DNA of 45,589 bases from assembly GCA_944392655.1 (NCBI GenBank), contig CALXXL010000017.1:1-45589 (forward strand), read 5' to 3'. Each line of letters starts with the position of its first letter. The first letter of the stretch is position 1. Source of the DNA: an uncultured Victivallaceae bacterium. Lineage in GTDB: Bacteria; Verrucomicrobiota; Lentisphaeria; Victivallales; Victivallaceae. The notes under the pieces are model-generated. The model was given only the letters and a program-made list of their open reading frames with translations. It did no database searches and was not told the origin of the DNA. The position numbers and the translations under genes are program-made. Shown piece after piece: positions 16,875 to 25,957 of the stretch.

Positions 16875-18122
16875 TTACTGTATATTCCTGATCATCAACG
16901 CCGTGTATGCTCCGTCACAGTATCGGTCAGGATAGCACTGGCGCTGTTTTATAAGAGAAAACAATCCGTGACTCTTTAAAAATTCCGCCACCAGCAATCC
17001 GTTTTCATCCGGATCAATACTGCATGTTGAGTATAACAGCCGACCACCCGGCTTCACCAGTTTCGCCGCATGGCCGAGTATCTTCATTTGCAAAGCAGTC
17101 AACTCTTTTAAATGTTCTTCCGTAAAACGCCACAGCGCATCCGGACGCCGCCGGAATACCCCCGTGTTGGAGCAGGGGACGTCACACACGACAACGTCAA
17201 ATTCTCCACGCACATCCAGCGCATCCGCAACGCTTATTTCATAAGGAATAGTGACTTTCAGCCGGTCAAAATTGGCTCTGGTCTGCTCCTGACGCCTGGC
17301 TGAACGGTCATTGACCAGCAGGAAGCCTCTGCCGGATAACTTTTCTGCAATCATAAGCGTCTTCCCTCCCGGCGCAGCACAGAGATCGCACACCTTTTCG
17401 TCGCCGTTTAATTCCAGCATTGAAACGGGGAGGGCGGTCGCCGGATCCTGAATATAGATCTCCCCGTTATTTAGCTCATTGGAGTCTAAAAGTTTTCCAG
17501 GCTCGCCAATCCGGTAGAAACGGTATGGCGCAGTAAATTCCAGTTCTACCGGTTCCGCCTTGAATTTTCCGGCGTCAAGTCTGAAATCACCTGTATCGCG
17601 ACAGGTGAAAGCCGGAGTTGACATAAATTCGCCGGCCATAAGATTGATCTTTTTCGGCATCAATTGCTTCCAACGGTGAAAGATCGGTTTCGGCAGAACA
17701 TTTTTAGGTTCAATTATAAGCCGTGGAGCCTCTTCAAGTATCCTGCGCAGTACCGCGTTGACCAGACCAGCCGCCCCTTTGCCGGATTTCATTTCCGCCG
17801 CATCAACCGCTACGCTTACCGCCACTTCAGGAGCAATCGAAGTTGAAAAAAGCGCTTGAGTCAAGGCGATTCTTAATATATGGAGAAGCTCCTGGCGCGG
17901 TCTCTGCACCAGTCTGCGCTTAAGCAGCCGGTCAATAAAAAGTTTATTCCGGAAGTAAAGAAACACCGTTCCGGCAATGCTGCGCCGGTACTCCTGTAAC
18001 GCGGCGTCGCTCTCCAGAAAATCATCAATACTTAAGTTTTTGCTCTCCCACCACTCCAATGCCGTAACCGAGGCTTCCAGAATCGCCGCGGCGGGAGTGG
18101 CGGCCATCCCCGGAGTCTTCAT
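16875..18122 (-). CDS. rsmB: 16S rRNA (cytosine-5) methyltransferase, RsmB type
   Basis: The 415-residue protein combines an N-terminal NusB-like RNA-binding domain (about 1-140) with a C-terminal SAM-dependent NOL1/NOP2/Sun methyltransferase. The SAM motif is CDLCAAPGGKT (about 244-254). The two catalytic cysteines are in DVPCSNTG (about 315) and YSTCSIDPDEN (about 360). RsmB methylates C967 of 16S rRNA in E. coli. The start overlaps the hldD stop by four bases, so it is coupled to hldD. The NusB-like N-terminus favours RsmB over RsmF-type relatives. Confidence 0.92.
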   Translation of the reverse strand: MKTPGMAATPAAAILEASVTALEWWESKNLSIDDFLESDAALQEYRRSIAGTVFLYFRNKLFIDRLLKRRLVQRPRQELLHILRIALTQALFSTSIAPEVAVSVAVDAAEMKSGKGAAGLVNAVLRRILEEAPRLIIEPKNVLPKPIFHRWKQLMPKKINLMAGEFMSTPAFTCRDTGDFRLDAGKFKAEPVELEFTAPYRFYRIGEPGKLLDSNELNNGEIYIQDPATALPVSMLELNGDEKVCDLCAAPGGKTLMIAEKLSGRGFLLVNDRSARRQEQTRANFDRLKVTIPYEISVADALDVRGEFDVVVCDVPCSNTGVFRRRPDALWRFTEEHLKELTALQMKILGHAAKLVKPGGRLLYSTCSIDPDENGLLVAEFLKSHGLFSLIKQRQCYPDRYCDGAYTALMIRNIQ

Positions 18123-19096
18123 TCGTCACCCAATAGTTTTCCGGGGATCTGATAGTTCACATAATAGTCGTATATCGCCTCTTCCAGACTCATCGGCTCT
18201 TTGTTCCAGCCCAGCTTGTGCAGCTTGCTCATATCCGCACAGGTGTAATACTGGTATTTAGGCCGGAGTGATTCCGGCATATCAATATATTCGATATTCT
18301 CCGGCTTATTCAGCGCTTTAAACGCCGCTTTGACCATCGAATTCCAGGTTTCAGCTTTCCCACTGCCGATGTTGTAAAGCCCGGTAGCTTTTTTGTCAAA
18401 TAGAAACATCAGCATCTCTACCGCATCTTTTACATATAAAAAGTCACGCTTCTGTTCACCATCGGCATACTCTGGTTTGTAGGAGCGGAAAAGCCGCATC
18501 TTACCCTCGGTTGAAATCTGTTCGTAGGCACGCAGCACCACCGAACGCATCTCCGCCTTGTGGTGTTCGTTCGGCCCGTAGATATTGGAGAATTTGCAGC
18601 CGCAGATCTTATCCAGCAACCCATTCCGGCGCGCCCACAGGTCAAACATCTGTTTGGAGTAGCCGTACATATTTAATGGACGCAGCTTTTCAATGCTTGA
18701 TTCGTCATCCTTATATCCCTGAGAACCGTCACCGTAAGTCGCACAGCTGGAGGCATAGATTAAAGGAATATTATGGTTTACCGCAAACAGCGCCAGCTCT
18801 TTGGTCGCTTCAAAATTATTGTGTATCAAATAAGTTGCATCCTTTTCCGTAGTGGCGGAACAAGCCCCCAGATGGAAAATCCCATCTATTTTTACATTGT
18901 CCAGACCGCCGTCTGCCAGAAGGTCGCGGAAATCCTCTTTTTCCATATAATCAGCGTATTCCAACGCACGCAGATTACGCCATTTTTCGCTGCAACCAAG
19001 ATGATCCACCGCCAGAATATCACCGGCTCCACGCCGGTTTAATCCCCATATTACACTGCTGCCGATCAAGCCGGCCGCTCCGGTTACAATAAACAT
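18119..19096 (-). CDS. hldD: ADP-L-glycero-D-manno-heptose 6-epimerase
   Basis: The 325-residue SDR-family epimerase makes the L,D-heptose donor for the LPS inner core. It shows the Rossmann glycine motif GAAGLIG (6-12), the Ser116-Ser117 pair and the catalytic Tyr144-x3-Lys148 (YGYSK). The segment FSNIYGPNEHHKAEMRS and the length are typical of HldD. It lies 22 bases downstream of the LptD-like gene and overlaps rsmB by four bases. Its presence beside lptD points to an outer membrane with heptose-containing LPS. The other heptose genes (gmhA, hldE, gmhB) are not in this window. Confidence 0.93.
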   Translation of the reverse strand: MFIVTGAAGLIGSSVIWGLNRRGAGDILAVDHLGCSEKWRNLRALEYADYMEKEDFRDLLADGGLDNVKIDGIFHLGACSATTEKDATYLIHNNFEATKELALFAVNHNIPLIYASSCATYGDGSQGYKDDESSIEKLRPLNMYGYSKQMFDLWARRNGLLDKICGCKFSNIYGPNEHHKAEMRSVVLRAYEQISTEGKMRLFRSYKPEYADGEQKRDFLYVKDAVEMLMFLFDKKATGLYNIGSGKAETWNSMVKAAFKALNKPENIEYIDMPESLRPKYQYYTCADMSKLHKLGWNKEPMSLEEAIYDYYVNYQIPGKLLGDE

Positions 19097-19118
19097 TTTT
19101 TCACACTCTCAATTCAAT

Positions 19119-21755
19119 TTACAGGTTAAATCCGCTGGACCCGCCGCGCTGCATTTCGCTGAAGCCCTGCATTACCGCGCTCTGCGCCTGCTGCGCAGGA
19201 CCTAACAGCCCCGTAAGATAGGCGGTAACCATGAAGGAATAATCATAACTGCTGTCGCCATCGTCATCGTAATCCTTTTCAACCATGAACTCTCCGGCAA
19301 TCTCCCAGCAGTGCAGGGTTTTGACCAACCGCACCCGCTGTTCTCGGATCGTACCTTCTTCAAAGTCATAGTAGATATCATACGAACCGCGGAATGAGTT
19401 GTCCATCGACAGCGGCAGGGAAATCCCAAAGCGCAGTTTCTGGGAACGGTCATTGTAATATTTATCAAAATAACTGCCGTTCTGAAGCATCGACAACGTA
19501 CTACCCATCGAGTAGGCTGAACGTGTTGCATATTCGTCGTTATAAATATAACCGACTGTGATCTGGCAGTTCTTGAATAGCTCGTAGCGTAAATTGATTT
19601 CCCACATATTGAGCCAGCTGTTATCCATACCAGGACGTCCGGCAAAACGTCCGCGCCGGTTGGCTTCAGCTTCGTGGTCGTTGTTGTTGCCGGCGTCGAT
19701 AGAGATCAGCGAATCGATCGAGAAGCCGTTGCCAGGCGTGAATTCCAGCTTGGTACAGAAGTCGCCAATCGAATTCATGCCGTCTTCCGGCTGAAGATGC
19801 AGATCCCAATAGTTTTCCATCCGGAATATTTCATAAATCTCTTCGTTGCCGAAGCTGCCGCGCCGGGTCTGCAAACTGTTGCGTACACCGAGACGGAAGA
19901 AGTTCTGCTTCTGAATCCGGTCTATATCGTCAAAATAGTAGATGTGTTCACGGTTTACCGACGGCGTGGGAATAAACGTGTAGTTGACATAGGGTTCAAT
20001 TACATGACGCAAACCGTCGAGCCGCCAGAAAGCGTTGCGTACGTTCTGCCATGAACGGGAGAACTTGGTGTTCGCTTCCACCCCGATTTCACCAATGAAA
20101 CGGGCTACTGCATCACCATCGTTATCATACTGGTTGAATCTCAACCGGTATAACCCTTCCGGACGGGTCGTTACGAACATTGAGTTCAAATCTTCATTTG
20201 TAACACGTCCTTCAGAGGTATTGCTGTAAACCGTCATCCGGCCTCCGGCGCGCGGAATGATGTTCAGACCGCCAAGACGGATCGGATAGTAAAGAAAATG
20301 TACCGTGTCAAAACGGAAAGATTCGTAATTGTCCGGATCGTACCAGCCCTTCGGCGGACGCTTGTCAAATTCACGCCAGCGCATCCGCAGATAGTCCACC
20401 GAACTTTCACTCTGATAATAGAGATTGGTTCCGAAGACCTGCTGCCGCGGTACGTCGATCCGGAACTCCGGCAGACGTTCAACCGTAGTGAAGAAGTCGT
20501 TTACCCGCGGACGTACATAGAGCGCCGTGGATAACCGGTCAAACTGATATTCCAGCGCGGCAAAAGTCGCCGGCTCCGGATTGTTGTTGAACTTGTAACG
20601 GTAGAAGTCATCCAGGAAATACATATCGCTTAAAAGCTCAAAATGTCCACGGAAGTCCAGGCGCGGTGTAACGTGCGTAACATTGCTGATCCGGAAGTCA
20701 TATCTGGCATGCGGAATTTCCAGACGGTCAACATCCTCAATATCATTGCTGTGATAAGGATGCAGGTCGTAAATCCCGTAGGCGAATACTTCGGTTTTTG
20801 AGTCCGGCGCAACAACTTCCAAATCCGCACCGTAGCCGAAACCGCGCATTGTGTAGTAGTCGGCCAGAATCTTGACCGACGAGTAGGGATTGTCCGTCAG
20901 GTCAAAACGTTTATACATAAGGAAGTAGAAGCCCCAGTCGCTGTTGTCGCCCATCTGGATGCCGAACAATCCCGGACTTTCATCTTTCGGTTTGTAAAAT
21001 ACCGGCACCCACATTACCGGCATGCCGTAAACTTTCAATTGTACATTATATGCCCAGAAGCTGTGTTCGCCTAAGTCACTGTCCTTGTTGCTGATTCCCA
21101 TAGGCGCCGTCTCATGCGGGAAAATATTGACCTTACCCGCTGCAAATGAGTAATGGGCATTGTCATCTGTCATATACGAACAGCTGGTGACTTCGGCGTC
21201 TTCCAATGTGATCGCACCGCCCGGCTTGCGCACTGCACGCGCCGCTTTAGCCACAAAGGTCTGAAACAGAATTTCAACATCATTGAACTCGATAACCCCG
21301 GTGTCCAGATTCCCCGCCAGCCGCTCTGCTTTAATATGGTCGCCGCGATGGAATGCGGTGACTTTAACTTTCTGCACTCCCAGTGGATCGGTGGTGTAGC
21401 CGTCGATAACCACATTGAAATCGGGGTTGGTCTGCAGCTGAATCAGTTCGTCAATCGTCAGCGTCATCGGAATCTTGCGGATCTGATAGGCGCGGATGTT
21501 TCCGGTGATTTCCGCATCGCGGCTGTCCATATCTATCACCGCATTGTCCGCATAGACTATCATGTCGCCGAACGGTATGTATACATTGCCGCGGATAACC
21601 ACTGTTTTTCCGAAAACACTCCAGTTGTCCGCCCGCGCATCTTTCAGTTCGCTCAGGGACTCCCGGTCAACCTTCAGCCCCTCAAATGCCTCCGCATAGT
21701 ATGATAAACAGACTGCGGCGACGATCATCGCCGTCTTTTTTAATACGTTTTTCAA
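19119..21755 (-). CDS. lptD: LptD/OstA-like outer-membrane LPS assembly protein
   Basis: The 878-residue protein begins with a signal peptide (about 1-23, ending AEA). An OstA/LptA-like beta-jellyroll region covers about 35-190, with repeated short strands such as VVIRGNVYIPFGDMIVYADNA. The rest is rich in alternating aromatic strands typical of a large beta-barrel (about 230-870). The role would be to insert LPS at the cell surface. The start codon is TTG, with GGAG seven bases upstream and no better ATG for the signal peptide. A strong sigma-70-like promoter lies 41 bases upstream. It leads the operon lptD-hldD-rsmB-tyrS-SGNH. The paired cysteines that form disulfides in E. coli LptD are not obvious. 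Confidence 0.8.
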   Translation of the reverse strand: MKNVLKKTAMIVAAVCLSYYAEAFEGLKVDRESLSELKDARADNWSVFGKTVVIRGNVYIPFGDMIVYADNAVIDMDSRDAEITGNIRAYQIRKIPMTLTIDELIQLQTNPDFNVVIDGYTTDPLGVQKVKVTAFHRGDHIKAERLAGNLDTGVIEFNDVEILFQTFVAKAARAVRKPGGAITLEDAEVTSCSYMTDDNAHYSFAAGKVNIFPHETAPMGISNKDSDLGEHSFWAYNVQLKVYGMPVMWVPVFYKPKDESPGLFGIQMGDNSDWGFYFLMYKRFDLTDNPYSSVKILADYYTMRGFGYGADLEVVAPDSKTEVFAYGIYDLHPYHSNDIEDVDRLEIPHARYDFRISNVTHVTPRLDFRGHFELLSDMYFLDDFYRYKFNNNPEPATFAALEYQFDRLSTALYVRPRVNDFFTTVERLPEFRIDVPRQQVFGTNLYYQSESSVDYLRMRWREFDKRPPKGWYDPDNYESFRFDTVHFLYYPIRLGGLNIIPRAGGRMTVYSNTSEGRVTNEDLNSMFVTTRPEGLYRLRFNQYDNDGDAVARFIGEIGVEANTKFSRSWQNVRNAFWRLDGLRHVIEPYVNYTFIPTPSVNREHIYYFDDIDRIQKQNFFRLGVRNSLQTRRGSFGNEEIYEIFRMENYWDLHLQPEDGMNSIGDFCTKLEFTPGNGFSIDSLISIDAGNNNDHEAEANRRGRFAGRPGMDNSWLNMWEINLRYELFKNCQITVGYIYNDEYATRSAYSMGSTLSMLQNGSYFDKYYNDRSQKLRFGISLPLSMDNSFRGSYDIYYDFEEGTIREQRVRLVKTLHCWEIAGEFMVEKDYDDDGDSSYDYSFMVTAYLTGLLGPAQQAQSAVMQGFSEMQRGGSSGFNL

Positions 21756-21795
21756 ACCGGAACTCCGTTATGTGTTTATACATGTATCAATTTTT

Positions 21796-21825
21796 ATAAT
21801 ATGGCACAATTTCGGGTGTTGTCAA
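21796..21825 (-). promoter_or_regulatory. Sigma-70-type promoter for lptD operon
   Basis: On the minus strand a perfect TTGACA (-35) is separated by 18 bases from TATTAT (-10), about 41-70 bases before the TTG start of the LptD-like gene. It is the closest match to consensus seen in the window. Confidence 0.7.
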
Positions 21826-21841
21826 ACTCAACTGCCATTAA

Positions 21842-22390
21842 TCACATGGTTTTTTGACGCAGAACACAGGCCATGGAGATGTTGAAAATTCCGAACGCCA
21901 GAAGATATATTCCGATAACGACTCCAAATATCTCCAACGCCGCCCCCGGCAGAAACAGCATGAAAAGCCCCGCAATCACCGCCAGTATGCCCGACAGCCA
22001 CATGTGACCCGAGAGCATCGGCAAATGCCGGGCAATCATAATTTGATTCACTCCGGACAATAAAGTAAAAAATGCCAGTATCGCCACCAGGAGAAAATTG
22101 GCCGCATCCGGCGCAATCGTCATAAATGCTCCGGCGGCAACCATTACCACACCAGTCAGCATTGCGGTTCCGCGCAGCGCCTGCCCGGCAATCCGTCCTG
22201 AGCCGATCAGCGCCAGAATCCCGCCGATAAGAACGATCACCCCGAAAAGCCAGGTGAGAAAATGAACCGTGTGCCCCGGCGCTCCAATAAAGCAGACCGC
22301 GATAACCGTTATTATAACCCCTTTTAACATCAGCGCTTCCCAGTTAGAGGAAAATAACGCCGCCTTACTCCAGTTGAATAAATTAATCAT
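21842..22390 (-). CDS. HdeD-family membrane protein
   Basis: The 182-residue protein is almost wholly hydrophobic, with about six membrane segments in three pairs, each pair joined by short loops such as GAPGHT and PDAAN. This repeated pattern and the ending 'GxxIGIYLLAFGIFNI' match the HdeD/DUF308 family, named for an acid-resistance protein in E. coli; the molecular function is unknown. I chose the ATG at 22390 because AAGGA lies upstream; the frame continues 19 codons further without a better site. It is a single gene, divergent from tsaD and upstream of the lptD promoter. Confidence 0.8.
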   Translation of the reverse strand: MINLFNWSKAALFSSNWEALMLKGVIITVIAVCFIGAPGHTVHFLTWLFGVIVLIGGILALIGSGRIAGQALRGTAMLTGVVMVAAGAFMTIAPDAANFLLVAILAFFTLLSGVNQIMIARHLPMLSGHMWLSGILAVIAGLFMLFLPGAALEIFGVVIGIYLLAFGIFNISMACVLRQKTM

Positions 22391-22479
22391 AAAACCAATC
22401 CTTTCCGCTTCACAGAGGTAATTTAGCCCGGAAAAGACGCTTGTCAATCTTTTGTTATATATATTTTACTGAAATACGG

Positions 22480-22507
22480 TTGTTTTTTGGCTATCCGTCA
22501 CTATATT
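22480..22507 (+). promoter_or_regulatory. Candidate sigma-70 promoter for tsaD operon
   Basis: TTGTTT, a 16-base spacer and TATATT end about 43 bases before the tsaD ATG. The -10 matches those proposed for folE, rpmA and the Gfo/Idh gene. Confidence 0.45.
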
Positions 22508-22549
22508 AAATGGAATCAATAAATTTTATAAATACAGGTTTTGGTTATC

Positions 22550-23623
22550 ATGAGTTTGATATTGGGTATAGAATCGAGCTGCGACGAGACCGCTGTGGCT
22601 CTGGTGCGCGACGGTTATGAGGTGGTCGGCAGTGCTGTAGCCACCCAGATCGCCAAGCATGCGTGTCACGGCGGCGTGGTGCCGGAGCTGGCGGCAAGAG
22701 AGCATCTGATCGCGTTGGACTATGTGCTGGAAGAGGCATTGAAATCGGCCGGATGCGGTCTGGACGAGGTGAATGGCATTGCTGTTACCCAGGGACCGGG
22801 GCTTATTCCGGCGCTGCTGGTCGGTATAAATTATGCCAAGGGGCTGGCGATTAATCTGCGGCGGCCGATTACCGGAGTCAACCACTTCATCGCCCATATT
22901 TACGGTGCATTTCTCAACAACGGCAAGGGAGTGTTGGAGGATAAAAACAGTTATCCGATTCTGGCGCTTGTGGTTTCCGGCGGACACACTTCGCTGCTGC
23001 TTATTACTGAGGATGGTTCGGCGCGGCATCTGGGGTGTACAATCGATGATGCCGCCGGGGAGGCGCTGGACAAGGCGTCCAAACTGCTCGGACTCGGTTA
23101 TCCCGGCGGACCGGCGGTGCAGAAAGCGGCCGCAGGCGGCGATCCGGCACGCTTCCATTTTCCGCGTCCTTTGACCGGATCGGCAGGGAAAGCGCTCGCC
23201 GCCGAACACAAGTTTGACTTCAGCTTCAGCGGAATCAAGACCGCACTGCTTTATCAGGTGGAAAAACTTCAGGAGGAGTACGGCACTCTGCCGCCGGATT
23301 TGCTGAGCGATGTGGCGGCTTCGTTCCAGCAGGCGGTAGTGGATGTTCTGGTGAAGAAAACTATGAGTGCGGTAAAAGAGTTCGCTCCGAAAACCGTGGT
23401 CGCGGCAGGAGGCGTTGCCTGCAATGCCCTGCTGCGTGAACAGCTGGCCGCCGCAATGCCCAAGAAGATTAATCTGCGGCTGGCCGAACCGAAGTTCTGC
23501 ACTGACAATGCGGCAATGGTTGCCGGGCTCGGGTATCACTACTACAAGAGAAGAATTTTCAGCGAACTTGATTTTGACGCGTTCGCCCGGCTTCCGGCCA
23601 TAACTGAAGTGGTTTTTGTTTAA
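22550..23623 (+). CDS. tsaD: tRNA N6-adenosine threonylcarbamoyltransferase
   Basis: The 357-residue ASKHA-fold protein transfers the threonylcarbamoyl group to A37 of ANN-decoding tRNAs, with TsaB and TsaE as partners. It has the opening GIESSCDET (6-14), the metal ligands His112 and His116 in NHFIAHIYG, and the late CTDNAAMVAG with a third ligand Asp. The start at 22550 (MSLILGIES) fits the family; the frame extends three codons to a TTG. It leads an operon with proA, a membrane protein and mtaB. MtaB acts on the t6A base that TsaD helps make, so the ends of this operon belong to one tRNA-modification pathway. Confidence 0.97.
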   Translation: MSLILGIESSCDETAVALVRDGYEVVGSAVATQIAKHACHGGVVPELAAREHLIALDYVLEEALKSAGCGLDEVNGIAVTQGPGLIPALLVGINYAKGLAINLRRPITGVNHFIAHIYGAFLNNGKGVLEDKNSYPILALVVSGGHTSLLLITEDGSARHLGCTIDDAAGEALDKASKLLGLGYPGGPAVQKAAAGGDPARFHFPRPLTGSAGKALAAEHKFDFSFSGIKTALLYQVEKLQEEYGTLPPDLLSDVAASFQQAVVDVLVKKTMSAVKEFAPKTVVAAGGVACNALLREQLAAAMPKKINLRLAEPKFCTDNAAMVAGLGYHYYKRRIFSELDFDAFARLPAITEVVFV

Positions 23624-23645
23624 TATTTTTATACATGGTGAGGTT

Positions 23646-24938
23646 ATGACAAAATTACATAGCGCCGACGAGGCGAAATTTGAACAGGAACAGCATAAAC
23701 TTATCGAAATGGGCGAAAAGGCCAAACGCGCTTCGCTCAAACTCGGCTCTATGGAGCCGGGAACGAGAATAATATGTCTGCATGCTATCGCTCATGCGCT
23801 TGAGGCCGCTACGGACGATATTTTAAAAGCCAACGAAATAGATATGACCGAAGGAGAGGCCAACGGACTCTCTGAAGCCAAACTGGAACGGCTGAAACTC
23901 ACACCTGCCAGAATCAAGGCTATGGCCGACGGTCTGCGTCAGGTGGCGGCTCAGGATGAAGTGGTCGGTCGGGTGCTCTCCAGCGTTACCCGTCCGAATG
24001 GACTGGTGATCGACAAAGTTTCGGTGCCGATCGGGGTTATCGGCATCATCTATGAGTCCCGTCCCAATGTTACGGTTGACGCCGCCGGAATATGTCTCAA
24101 GGCCGGCAATGCGGTTATCCTGCGCGGCGGAAAAGAGGCGATTCACTCCAACCGCAAACTGGCGGAGATTATGACCAGAGTCGGCGAAACCGCCGGTTTG
24201 CCCGAAGGGGCGATTCAGCTTATTCCGTGGATATGCCGCGAGGCGGTGGATAAGATGCTTACCATGGATCAGTATATTGACCTTATAATTCCGCGCGGCG
24301 GCGAGGCGCTGATCCGTAAAGTGGTGCGCGACTCCACTATTCCGGTGATCAAACACTACAAAGGGGTCTGCCACATTTTTGTCGACGCTCAGTGCGATCA
24401 GGATATGGCGCTCGATATTATCGAAAACGCCAAGTGTTCGCGCCCGGCGGTGTGCAATGCGGTGGAGACCATTCTGATACATAAGAACATCGCGCGCGAA
24501 TTCGCTCCGAAACTCTACGCCAGAATGAACGCTGCCGGAGTGGAAATGCAGGGCGACAAGGAGTTCAACCGCATTACCGGCAACAAGATTTCTGCGGTCG
24601 AAGAGGATTATTATACCGAACATATGGCACTGGTTATGGCGGTGAAAATTGTCAATGACGTACACGCGGCGGTAGAACATATTAACCACTACGGTTCACA
24701 TCACAGCGAGGCGATCATCTCCAGCGTAGCTGAAAATGTCAAGTACTTCTTTGCTATGACCGACTCTTCCACTCTCTATCACAACGCCTCCACCCGGTTT
24801 ACCGACGGCGGCGAATTCGGTATGGGGGCGGAAATCGGCATCTCCACCGATAAACTTCACGCCAGAGGACCGATGGGCGTGGCTGAACTGACGTCAACCA
24901 AATATATCGTTCATGGCACAGGGCAGGTACGCAAGTGA
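23646..24938 (+). CDS. proA: Gamma-glutamyl phosphate reductase
   Basis: The 430-residue NADPH-dependent enzyme reduces gamma-glutamyl phosphate to glutamate semialdehyde in proline synthesis. The aldehyde-dehydrogenase-like catalytic Cys270 is in the segment RPAVCNAVET, and other signatures are YESRPNVTVDAAG and GGKEAIHSN. The ATG at 23646 follows GGTGAGG closely and gives the normal N-terminus; the frame runs upstream into tsaD. The usual partner proB is not adjacent. Its stop overlaps the GTG of the next gene (GTGA). Confidence 0.96.
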   Translation: MTKLHSADEAKFEQEQHKLIEMGEKAKRASLKLGSMEPGTRIICLHAIAHALEAATDDILKANEIDMTEGEANGLSEAKLERLKLTPARIKAMADGLRQVAAQDEVVGRVLSSVTRPNGLVIDKVSVPIGVIGIIYESRPNVTVDAAGICLKAGNAVILRGGKEAIHSNRKLAEIMTRVGETAGLPEGAIQLIPWICREAVDKMLTMDQYIDLIIPRGGEALIRKVVRDSTIPVIKHYKGVCHIFVDAQCDQDMALDIIENAKCSRPAVCNAVETILIHKNIAREFAPKLYARMNAAGVEMQGDKEFNRITGNKISAVEEDYYTEHMALVMAVKIVNDVHAAVEHINHYGSHHSEAIISSVAENVKYFFAMTDSSTLYHNASTRFTDGGEFGMGAEIGISTDKLHARGPMGVAELTSTKYIVHGTGQVRK

Positions 24939-25957
24939 TAAGTCAATCCGCCATTATCCGTTTAAAAGTCGGCGGCATGATCTTTGCCGGAGCGTTCGCC
25001 GCGCTGGCGGCATATACTCACCGGATGTCGCCGGAGTTCTTTATCGGAGTTAACAGCGGCTGGTACGCGCAGGCGGTAAAGATATCGACCGCAGTATGGG
25101 GGGAGGGCGCATTGATCGGCTACTCATTCCCGACTGTCGTTGCCGGAGCTTTGACGGTTTTTCTGATATATTTGCTTGCGGCGAGGAGCAATCTTTACTG
25201 GGGGGTATATTCAGCGGTGCTGATGCTGACCTCATACCGTTTTTTCTGCGCGGCGCGATACGGTGACGAGGCGGTGATTATTCTCGCCGGAATGGTTCTG
25301 GCGGTTTATCTTCTGTCATGGATAATTCCGGTGCGATGGCGGTCGGCCGGACTGCTGCTTTACGGCGGAGTATGGGTTATGATCGGCTGGGACGGCTATC
25401 AGTACTACCGGACGATGGATTTATGTTATTATATGCCGGCGCTGGTGATCTCTCTGATCGCATCTGCCGCGGTATTTGCCCGTATGATTACCAGTAAGCG
25501 TCCGGACTGGCGGATGCTTCTGTGCGGCGCAGGAATCCTGCTTGCCGTTGCTCCGGACAACGTGCTGTTTTTCGCCTGGCCGGTGGCGGCGTGGAGCGGC
25601 GGATATGTGCTTGCCAACGCCGGGCGCGACCGCTGGTTCCACCGGGTTGGGGGATGGCTTTTCAAACTGCTGTGGCTGTTCCCGCTGCTCGGTGCGGTGA
25701 TGATGGCGTGGGGACACCACTATCTGAAGCAGATCCATCCGGATTTCGCCATGCCGCTGGTTATTCCGGGCGTGATGTATGCTACGCTGATTTTCGGTAT
25801 ACTGGCGGCTAAACAGCTTAAGCGCAACTACTATCATGCGGCTTTGGCTGTGGCGGCGGCGATCAGCATGGCCACCGCGGTGGTGATGATACTTGAACCG
25901 CCTCAGCAGTATGAGATTATGCAGAAGGCGGCCGCGATGGAGAGCCAGACCGAATGA
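24935..25957 (+). CDS. Polytopic membrane protein of unknown function
   Basis: The 340-residue protein has roughly nine or ten membrane segments (about 11-28, 64-82, 88-104, 112-132, 138-152, 167-184, 193-222, 242-260, 273-292, 300-320). I do not recognise a family. The segment YRFFCAARYGDEAVIIL (101-117) is loosely reminiscent of the arginine/tyrosine-containing second region of GT-C (ArnT/PMT) glycosyltransferases, but the acidic catalytic motif expected near the N-terminus is not evident. The start is GTG overlapping the proA stop, and its stop overlaps the mtaB ATG. It is therefore translated as part of the tsaD-proA-mtaB unit, though nothing shows a shared function. Confidence 0.8.
   Translation: MISQSAIIRLKVGGMIFAGAFAALAAYTHRMSPEFFIGVNSGWYAQAVKISTAVWGEGALIGYSFPTVVAGALTVFLIYLLAARSNLYWGVYSAVLMLTSYRFFCAARYGDEAVIILAGMVLAVYLLSWIIPVRWRSAGLLLYGGVWVMIGWDGYQYYRTMDLCYYMPALVISLIASAAVFARMITSKRPDWRMLLCGAGILLAVAPDNVLFFAWPVAAWSGGYVLANAGRDRWFHRVGGWLFKLLWLFPLLGAVMMAWGHHYLKQIHPDFAMPLVIPGVMYATLIFGILAAKQLKRNYYHAALAVAAAISMATAVVMILEPPQQYEIMQKAAAMESQTE

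Noticed and set aside
22526-23740. 404-codon open frame antisense to tsaD
   Set aside because: tsaD carries all catalytic motifs on the other strand; the antisense product is rich in Arg, His and Gln with no family features.
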